Shown here piece by piece: positions 36,775 through 43,778 of a stretch of DNA of 43,778 nucleotides. Within the stretch, counting starts at the first letter, position 1. Each line of letters opens with the position of its first letter. The DNA is from Bacillota bacterium (GTDB lineage: Bacteria; Bacillota; Sulfobacillia; UBA8153), in assembly GCA_007130145.1 (NCBI GenBank), contig SLSY01000180.1, positions 1 through 43,778 of the forward strand, read 5' to 3'. The notes beneath the pieces were generated by a model. That model was not told the DNA's origin, did not search any database, and saw nothing but the letters and a program-made list of their open reading frames with translations. Made by a program: the position numbers and the translations under genes.

Positions 36775-38928
36775 GTGCCAACGAAAGCAACGAAGAAGCC
36801 ATCAAGCAAGAGAACACAAAGCCTCTTCTCCTTGCGTGACCGTGTGAGTCTTCGGGGTTTTGCTGGCTTCCCGTTGCTACTGAGCGCACTCATGCTGGGT
36901 AGGGCAACCATACTGGGGAGCATTGCACCTTTCGGGCTGGCTGCCTATGCCGCCGCGAGGGCTGTGCTTCCTGGCCGGTCAACAGCAGTTCTCATTGCCA
37001 TCAGCTTGGGTCATCTCTCATTAGGGTTGGGGCCTGAGTCCACACTTCGCGTGGCATTGCTGTGGGCTTATGCTATCATGCTGTCTTCTTCCCGCTTGAG
37101 AGGACCGGTGGCAGCTGCGCTGGGTTGCTTTGGGTTGGTCTTGGTTGTTCGAGGAGGACTGACCCTTGTGGCCCTTGGGGGTGACCCCTATATCATGGTT
37201 CTTACCGGTTTTGAAGCGGTCTTGGCCGGTCTATTGGTCATTATCTTCTCGTATGGTTTGCCTGTCTTAGCCCAAGATGACCACAAGGCGACGCAACAGC
37301 GCAAGACCCCTGAGGAAGTCAGCTGTGCGGTGGCGTTTCTTATCTCCGTCATTGCCGGGGTGGGTGATGTGGCGCTCGGTCCACTACTGCTGCGTAACGT
37401 CACCGCTTCATTTCTCACCATGGGACTGGCTTGGGCGGGGGGAATTGGTCTGGGAACGGCAGTGGGTGCAATCTCAGGTGTTATTTCTGCGTTGCCCACA
37501 GGTTTGCTACCCGGTACTGTCGGCATATTTGCGGTGGGTGGCTTGCTTTCCGGCGCCTTTCGCATACTGGGGAAGCCCGGTGTCGTGGTAGGGTTCTTTC
37601 TTGGTTCACTGGGCCTGGTGTTACAGGTTATCTCGCCTGAAGGATTGGTCATTGCCATGGCGGAGTATTTTGCAGGAGGTCTTCTATTCCTCGCAGCCCC
37701 GGCCGCCATATTTGTAGGCATTGCACGCCGGACGGCTGTGACACCACCCAGTGAAAGTGCGAGATCGGCACACCTTATCGCGGCGCGGGCCCAGCAGCTA
37801 CAGGATGTGGGCCAGGCCTTTCGCCAGATGGGGCAGGTCGTTGAACAAGAAGCTAGCAGCACCGACCCTCAGGTAGATACCGAGCAGCGGAAAGCCTTCA
37901 CCAAACTCGCTTCTTACATTTGCGAGCAATGCGGCGAGAGTGGCATATGCCGTGTCACTGGCGAGGGCATCTTTGATTGGCTGGTGTTAGCTGAGCTAAA
38001 CAATGGTATTCGCCAGGAGCACTTGCCCAAAGAGGTGCGGCTTCGTTGCCGTCAGGCCAAGGAGATCATGAAGACAACCAATCAACTTCTCGCGTTGGCC
38101 CGCTTCAGCCAGAGCTGGCAAAGACGAGTGGATGAGAGTAAGGGCTTGGTGGCGGGGCAGATGATGAGTTTGGCCAGAGTCATGGATCAGATGGCATGGG
38201 ACATGCTAGAGAACAGTTCGCGTCCTTGCCAAGGCGCGAAGCAGCGGATAGGTTATGAAGCGGGCATCGCTCGGATGCATAAGGAAGGAAGCCTCATATC
38301 GGGCGATTCCTTTCTGGCCAAAGAACTAGATCATGATCATCTGCTGGTCGTGCTGAGTGATGGTATGGGAAGCGGCCCCAGTGCAGCGATGGAAAGCAAG
38401 GGAGTGATTTCCTTATTGGATAGACTTCTTAGCGCGGGATTTGCCCGCGATGCTGCCATTGAACTCACCAACTCCATCATGTTGCTTCGTGCCGATGATC
38501 AGGTGCATACCACCACCATCGACCTGATGTTAATGGACAGGACGAGCGGTAAAGGAGCATTCGTGAAAGTGGGCGCGATGCCCAGCTTTCTACGGCGTGG
38601 TGACGAGTTTTCCCTCATACATCAAGACAGCATGCCAGCGGGAGTCATGGATCATTCCCGTATAGAAGTGATTGAACGTTTCTTGGTGCCCGGCGATCTG
38701 CTCGTCATGACCACCGATGGTCTGTTCTCGGGACTGCGGCAGGACACCAATAACTATCACTGGGTTTCCTCAGCCATGGCGCGTAATCGCCATCAACATC
38801 CCAAGGAGATCGCCGAAAACTTGGTGGAACGTTCACTGGGCCAATGTAACGATCCCGGCGATGATGTTAGCGTCATTGTGCTGAGGCTCACGGAAAGAAA
38901 GGAGACACTTGGCCCCTTGCACGGATAA
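36775..38928 (+). CDS. spoIIE: Stage II sporulation protein E (PP2C phosphatase)
   Basis: 717 aa; hydrophobic N-terminal half, C-terminal LVVLSDGMGSGPSAAMESKGVISLLDRLL...TTTIDLMLMDRTSGKGAFVKVGAMPSFLRR...VPGDLLVMTTDGLF. Confidence 0.95.
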   Translation: MPTKATKKPSSKRTQSLFSLRDRVSLRGFAGFPLLLSALMLGRATILGSIAPFGLAAYAAARAVLPGRSTAVLIAISLGHLSLGLGPESTLRVALLWAYAIMLSSSRLRGPVAAALGCFGLVLVVRGGLTLVALGGDPYIMVLTGFEAVLAGLLVIIFSYGLPVLAQDDHKATQQRKTPEEVSCAVAFLISVIAGVGDVALGPLLLRNVTASFLTMGLAWAGGIGLGTAVGAISGVISALPTGLLPGTVGIFAVGGLLSGAFRILGKPGVVVGFFLGSLGLVLQVISPEGLVIAMAEYFAGGLLFLAAPAAIFVGIARRTAVTPPSESARSAHLIAARAQQLQDVGQAFRQMGQVVEQEASSTDPQVDTEQRKAFTKLASYICEQCGESGICRVTGEGIFDWLVLAELNNGIRQEHLPKEVRLRCRQAKEIMKTTNQLLALARFSQSWQRRVDESKGLVAGQMMSLARVMDQMAWDMLENSSRPCQGAKQRIGYEAGIARMHKEGSLISGDSFLAKELDHDHLLVVLSDGMGSGPSAAMESKGVISLLDRLLSAGFARDAAIELTNSIMLLRADDQVHTTTIDLMLMDRTSGKGAFVKVGAMPSFLRRGDEFSLIHQDSMPAGVMDHSRIEVIERFLVPGDLLVMTTDGLFSGLRQDTNNYHWVSSAMARNRHQHPKEIAENLVERSLGQCNDPGDDVSVIVLRLTERKETLGPLHG

Positions 38929-38960
38929 GTCTTCCGGGGTTGTCTCTCCCAACCCCTGTT

Positions 38961-38995
38961 GGGGTGTGGCGCGAATGCGCTGCACCCCTCTTTTT
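38961..38995 (+). terminator. Rho-independent terminator after spoIIE
   Basis: GGGGTGtgGCGCgaatGCGCtgCACCCCtcttttt. Confidence 0.88.
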
Positions 38996-39061
38996 CCATC
39001 ACTGCCCGAGGCATGTGGATTCTGCTATACTATAAGGGAGCAAGCTCGTTTAGGGCCAAGG

Positions 39062-40474
39062 ATGGAGGGGTGTACACTGCCAGCCAATGCACTTGAGAAG
39101 GTCTTGGAAGAGGTGCGAGATTTTGTGATGCGGCACGGGATTCCCCGCAAGGGAGATTTGGTACTGTTGGCTGTATCGGGCGGGGTGGATTCCATGGTAA
39201 TGCTGGATGCCTTTTGCCGTCTTCAAGATGAGTTGGGCTTGCGTTTGCATGTGGCTCATCTTGATCATATGCTGCGGGGTGATGCATCCAAGGGGGATGC
39301 ACAGCATGTAGCCGAGGTGGCGCGTTCTCATGCCCTTTCCTGTACTGTCCAATGCGTCGACATTGGCCGTCAATTGGGACCGGAATCCGGGGGTCTTCAA
39401 CAGGTGGCTCGAAAAGAGCGGTACGCCTTCTTTCACCGGGTGGCGCGCCAAGTGGGAGCTCGGTGGATCGTCACCGGACACCATCGGGATGATCAGGCCG
39501 AAACTGTACTCTGGCGGATCATTCGGGGGACAGGGCTGAAGGGTTTGGGTGGCATGTCTTTGGTGCGAGAACCGTTTCTCCGACCGCTTTTGGGTTTGTG
39601 GCGTGCTCAGCTGGAAGCTTATGCAGCGGAGGCAGGATTAACGCATCGGGAAGACGCCTCCAACCTCCGTCTTGACTACACACGCAATCGCATTCGTTTG
39701 CAGATTCTTCCCCTCTTGCAGGAGATAAACCCTCGGGTCAAAGAGGCTTTAGTGAGCTTGAGCGAGCAGGCAGCTCGCGATGGTGACTGTCTTGAGGCCT
39801 GGGCGCAGCGGGTGTATGGCGAGCTGGCGAGCGTGCGTTGGGGTCAACGACGGCTATGGCGCGAAGGATTCGTAGCCTTGCCCGGAGCACTGGCCTCACG
39901 GGTCATTATGCGTGCCGTGAAGGATGTGTTTGCTCCAGCTCTGGGCCAGCTGGATCAGAAGGGTATGGAACGCGGCCTCGCTTTGATGCGAAAGGCCCGG
40001 GGCCCAACTCGATTCATGTGGCCCGGCCCGCTCATGGTGGTGGTGGAGAAGGATTGGGTGACTCTCGTGCCTCCCCACGATGCTCTTGCCGAACAGAGCG
40101 TTAAGGTAGGGGGCGCCACTGCGCTGGGGCGTGGCATGTATATTACCGCACGGTTACTATCGAAGACTCCCCAGAAGCTTGACGCCGGGAGCAAGGTCGC
40201 TTACGTTGACTTTGACCGTTTGCATGCCCCGCTCAAGGTCAGATCGCGACGCAGCGGCGATCGCTTCTTCCCTCTCGGCTTGGCTGGTTCCAAGAGGGTA
40301 AAGGAGTTTTTCATTCAGGAGAAGATTCCCGCCCATGCCCGTCATCGGGTTCCCGTGATCTGCGCCGGGACGGACATTGTGTGGTTAGCGTCATTACGTC
40401 AGGATCATCGCTTTCGCGTGCGAGACACGACCGTGCGAGTGTTAGAACTACGGTTGCGGGACATGCCGTGGTGA
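39062..40474 (+). CDS. tilS: tRNA(Ile)-lysidine synthase
   Basis: VLLAVSGGVDSMVMLDAF PP-loop, TGHHRDDQAETVLWRIIRGTGLKGLGGM, NLRLDYTRNRIRLQILPLL. Confidence 0.95.
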   Translation: MEGCTLPANALEKVLEEVRDFVMRHGIPRKGDLVLLAVSGGVDSMVMLDAFCRLQDELGLRLHVAHLDHMLRGDASKGDAQHVAEVARSHALSCTVQCVDIGRQLGPESGGLQQVARKERYAFFHRVARQVGARWIVTGHHRDDQAETVLWRIIRGTGLKGLGGMSLVREPFLRPLLGLWRAQLEAYAAEAGLTHREDASNLRLDYTRNRIRLQILPLLQEINPRVKEALVSLSEQAARDGDCLEAWAQRVYGELASVRWGQRRLWREGFVALPGALASRVIMRAVKDVFAPALGQLDQKGMERGLALMRKARGPTRFMWPGPLMVVVEKDWVTLVPPHDALAEQSVKVGGATALGRGMYITARLLSKTPQKLDAGSKVAYVDFDRLHAPLKVRSRRSGDRFFPLGLAGSKRVKEFFIQEKIPAHARHRVPVICAGTDIVWLASLRQDHRFRVRDTTVRVLELRLRDMPW

Positions 40475-40517
40475 CTGGTATAAGCCGTGGCTGATGTTTG
40501 TTTTTCCTATACAAGTA

Positions 40518-40526
40518 TGCTACAAT
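40518..40526 (+). promoter_or_regulatory. Candidate extended -10 promoter of ftsH
   Basis: TGcTACAAT in the tilS-ftsH gap, weak -35 (TTGTTT) 17 bp upstream. Confidence 0.4.
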
Positions 40527-40582
40527 AAACGAGCGCCGTTTTGGCGAGCATTCATACGATATGAAGCGAGGGGAGAAAGAAG

Positions 40583-42394
40583 ATGAGCCGAATGTTCCGC
40601 AGTCTGGCCTTCTATTTGCTCATCCTCCTGGTGGTTATCTCCATAGCGAATATGCTCACACCGGGTGCCGCTACCAAAGAAGAGCTCGACTATAGTCAGT
40701 TTGTCGATCATGTGGAAGCGGAGCGGGTGGCTACGGCGACCATCATCGACGGTGAAACAGTGTATGGCACTCTCACTGACGGCAGCGAATATGAGGCGAC
40801 GATACCTGCGGATAGCAATTTGTACGACCTGATGCGAGAGAAGGGCGTACACATGCGGTTCGAATTACCTCCCCAGCCCCCTTGGTGGACGACGTTGCTC
40901 ACAACCATGTTGCCCATTTTGCTCATTGTGGGTGTGTTCTTCTTTGTCATGCAGCAGACCCAGGGCAGCGGGAATCGTGTGATGCAATTTGGGCGGAGTA
41001 AAGCCCGTATGCATGCGACGGAAGGTCGCAAGCCCGCCGTGTCGTTCGATGATGTGGCCGGTTGCGATGAGGTCAAAGAAGAGTTGCAGGAAGTCGTTGA
41101 CTTTCTCCGATACCCTAAGCGATATGTTGAGATGGGGGCCCGCATACCCAAAGGGGTGTTATTGTTTGGCAGCCCTGGTACGGGGAAGACCTTGATTGCG
41201 CGCGCGGTAGCCGGTGAGGCCGGGGTGCCGTTTTTCTCAAACAGTGGATCGGATTTTGTGGAGATGTTTGTGGGCGTGGGTGCTTCGCGGGTACGCGACC
41301 TCTTTGAGCAAGCCAAGCGGCAGGCTCCTGCCATCGTCTTCATTGATGAGATCGATGCAGTGGGAAGAATGCGAGGGGCCGGCTATGGTGGTGGTCATGA
41401 TGAGCGGGAGCAAACCTTGAATCAACTGCTGGTAGAAATGGATGGCTTTGCCATTAATGAAGGCATCATTATCATTGCCGCGACCAACCGACCCGATGTC
41501 TTGGATCCAGCATTGCTCCGGCCAGGACGTTTCGACCGGCAGGTTACGATTGACCGGCCCGATGTAAGGGGACGGTTGGAGATTCTCAAAGTTCACATAC
41601 GGGGGAAGCGGCTGGCCAAAGACGTGGATCTGGGTGTTATCGCTAGGCGAACGCCGGGCTTCACCGGTGCGGATCTGGAGAACCTGGTGAACGAGGCATC
41701 GCTACTGGCGGTACGGCGTCGTCGTCGCGAGGTGGCCACAGAGGACCTAGAAGAAGCCATCGATCGCGTATTGGCAGGACCTGAGCGCAAAAGCCGTCTT
41801 CTATCTGATAAGGAGAAGAAGACAGTCGCTTTTCATGAAGCGGCCCATGCTCTGGTGGCTAAACTATTGCCTGACAGTGATCCGGTGCATAAGGTTTCCA
41901 TCGTACCTCGGGGACATGCTCTGGGTTATGTGCTGCAGCTGCCCATGGAGGATCGCTACTTGATCACAAAGCCGGAGATCTTGGACCGTGTCACGTCAGC
42001 CATGGCTGGGCGTGTAGCGGAGGAAATGATTTTCGGAGAGATATCTACCGGGGCCTCTGATGATCTGGAGCGAGCGACCAAGTTGGTTCGCAAGATGATC
42101 ATGGAGTTTGGTATGAGCGAGACTTTAGGTCCCCTGACCTTCGGTGCGAAGCAGGATCAGGTCTTTTTGGGTCGCGATATTTCCCGCGATCGTAACTACT
42201 CGGAGGAAGTGGCAGCTGCCATCGATCAAGAGGTGCGCCGGGTTGTGACCGAGTGCTACGACAGAGCAGAAGACCTGTTGAAAACGCACATAGATAAGCT
42301 GCACCGGCTGGCTTCGGTGTTACTGGAACAGGAGACAATAGAGGGAGAACAGCTGCAGGAATTGTTGGATGGCGCTGAGGAAAAAGTAAGTTAA
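40583..42394 (+). CDS. ftsH: ATP-dependent zinc metalloprotease FtsH
   Basis: [59 protein letters not shown], zinc motif FHEAAHAL. Confidence 0.97.
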   Translation: MSRMFRSLAFYLLILLVVISIANMLTPGAATKEELDYSQFVDHVEAERVATATIIDGETVYGTLTDGSEYEATIPADSNLYDLMREKGVHMRFELPPQPPWWTTLLTTMLPILLIVGVFFFVMQQTQGSGNRVMQFGRSKARMHATEGRKPAVSFDDVAGCDEVKEELQEVVDFLRYPKRYVEMGARIPKGVLLFGSPGTGKTLIARAVAGEAGVPFFSNSGSDFVEMFVGVGASRVRDLFEQAKRQAPAIVFIDEIDAVGRMRGAGYGGGHDEREQTLNQLLVEMDGFAINEGIIIIAATNRPDVLDPALLRPGRFDRQVTIDRPDVRGRLEILKVHIRGKRLAKDVDLGVIARRTPGFTGADLENLVNEASLLAVRRRRREVATEDLEEAIDRVLAGPERKSRLLSDKEKKTVAFHEAAHALVAKLLPDSDPVHKVSIVPRGHALGYVLQLPMEDRYLITKPEILDRVTSAMAGRVAEEMIFGEISTGASDDLERATKLVRKMIMEFGMSETLGPLTFGAKQDQVFLGRDISRDRNYSEEVAAAIDQEVRRVVTECYDRAEDLLKTHIDKLHRLASVLLEQETIEGEQLQELLDGAEEKVS

Positions 42395-42412
42395 CTTCGG
42401 ACCGTACATGGG

Positions 42413-42444
42413 GCGAGCCGTCTTTTCGAGGATGGCTCGCTTTT
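42413..42444 (+). terminator. Rho-independent terminator after ftsH
   Basis: GCGAGCC-gtcttttcgaggat-GGCTCGC followed by tttt. Confidence 0.85.
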
Positions 42445-42873
42445 GTGTTCTTTGTTTGCGCTCTTGCGACCTGTTTGAGCAGGAAAATACTGTCGGTTCC
42501 GAGAAAGATGGGGAGTGAATCTTCTGTCCGGCGGTTGACGAATGTGAACTTGATGCGCAAGGCTGAGGTTCGGGCCATGCAGAAGGTTGCTTGATTTGGT
42601 ACGCGCTCCTTCGAGTGCACCGCGCGCAGCGCCCTCGCTATTCTACGTACCACTTTGCACCGGGAGGTGGAGGGTGCCAGAGTGCATTCAGCTTCTGGTA
42701 CAGGTCTTCGGACCAGGGAGACTCGTCGGTTCGCACCGTTGTTTATCGTTGGTCCATCAAGGGTATATGTATACAGAATGAGGTTTGACAGTGGAGATCA
42801 ACATCATGTCACCGAATATGGGCGAGGGGCACGGCCTCGTTTGCACCTGGCCACAGAGCTCTAGGAGGCGTCT

Positions 42874-43778
42874 ATGCTAACTGAATTCACCCGGTCGGAG
42901 TTGGGCCCGAACACTACACTGTATTATCTGAACACCGACAGATATCGTACCAATACGGTGCGATTCTACTTCAAGCAAGAACTCAAACCCCGATACAATG
43001 CCATGACTGCTCTGGCTACCCGTCTTCTGAAGCACGGTAGCACCTGTTATCCCAGCCGCTTGGAGTTGACCCGGCAGCTTGAGACATTATATGGTGCTCA
43101 GCTGGCGACGGGAGTGGGCAAGGTGGGAGGGCATCAGCTAATTAATGTTTGCCTGGAAGTCCCGGCCGAACGCTTCCTTCCCGGGGCACGTGACGTGTTT
43201 GCCCAGGCTCTGCATGCGACCCTTAATGTCATGACCGAGCCGGCCGCACTCACCGGCACCATGGATGAAGACATACTGGCCTTGGAGAAAGAATACCTGT
43301 CGCAGGAGATCCGCAGCTTGGTCGATGACAAGGCCCGCTACTCTCTTTTCCGCTGTAACCAGGAAATGTATGAAGAGGCCCCACACGCTCTGACGGAGAC
43401 AGGTACCATGGAAGATCTCGGCCGGATCCAGGGCAGCGAGCTACCGGCTCATTACCACCGCATGCTCGCAGCAGCCGATTTGAATATCTTCATGGTGGGA
43501 CGCTTCTCCCCCGGTGATATGGAAGCGATTGAGAAACTGGCAGCCTTGCGCAATGAAGGAGCGGTGCCCGAAGCGGTGACTCCGCCTCCGGTGCGACAAG
43601 AGCCCAAGGAGACGCTAGAGGAAGCCGATGTCTCACAGGCCAGGATCTGCCGGGCTTTGAGAGCACCCTCTCTGGCAGGGACCGATTACTATTCTCTGGT
43701 CATGTATAATGGGGTGTTAGGCGGATTCCCCCATTCCAAGCTGTTCGTGAACGTGCGCGAGAAGGCGCACTTGGCCTA
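42874..43778 (+). CDS. M16-family peptidase-like protein (YfmF-type), truncated by window end
   Basis: Own translation from ATG 42874 (RBS aggagg): MLTEFTRSELGPNTTLYYLNTDRYRTNTVRFYFKQELKPRYNAMTALATRLLKHGSTCYPSRLELTRQLETLYGAQL...; no stop before window end, hence absent from the ORF track. Confidence 0.8.
   Translation, partial: MLTEFTRSELGPNTTLYYLNTDRYRTNTVRFYFKQELKPRYNAMTALATRLLKHGSTCYPSRLELTRQLETLYGAQLATGVGKVGGHQLINVCLEVPAERFLPGARDVFAQALHATLNVMTEPAALTGTMDEDILALEKEYLSQEIRSLVDDKARYSLFRCNQEMYEEAPHALTETGTMEDLGRIQGSELPAHYHRMLAAADLNIFMVGRFSPGDMEAIEKLAALRNEGAVPEAVTPPPVRQEPKETLEEADVSQARICRALRAPSLAGTDYYSLVMYNGVLGGFPHSKLFVNVREKAHLA

Noticed and set aside
1-43778. CRISPR array, IS element, prophage or restriction/toxin-antitoxin system
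   Set aside because: No regularly spaced repeats, transposase/integrase motifs, or defence-type proteins seen on either strand; genes are conserved core functions.

Overview
The window is a dense, almost entirely + strand stretch of a spore-forming Gram-positive (Firmicutes/Clostridia-type) chromosome. It starts in the 3' part of a 5S rRNA gene and ends inside an M16-peptidase (YfmF-like) gene. Gene order closely follows the Bacillus subtilis yaaO-to-ftsH region: Orn/Lys/Arg decarboxylase, darA, holB, ricT-type PSP1, rsmI, abrB(-), T-box/metG, tatD, yabE-like G5/3D protein, rsmA, YkuK-like, veg, [serine protease, cphB, cphA], ispE, nucleotidyltransferase, purR, glmU, prs, rplY/ctc, pth, mfd, PPIase, spoVT, spoVB-like, yabN/mazG, HU, S4 protein, yabP, yabQ, small HTH, divIC, S1 protein, tRNA-Leu, GNAT, rubredoxin-like(-), tRNA-Lys(-), tRNA-Met(-), spoIIE, tilS, ftsH. 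There is no phage, IS element, CRISPR array or classical defence island. The most notable departures from the syntenic core are: (1) a trypsin-like protease / cyanophycinase / cyanophycin synthetase cassette between veg and ispE, preceded by a dyad that could mask the ribosome-binding site; (2) a cluster of DnaA-box-like sites inside a perfect 12-bp inverted repeat, just upstream of a small HTH gene overlapping divIC; (3) candidate leader RNA structures before prs and mfd; (4) candidate sporulation promoters before spoIIE and spoVT. All calls come from reading the sequence and supplied ORFs; no searches were run.
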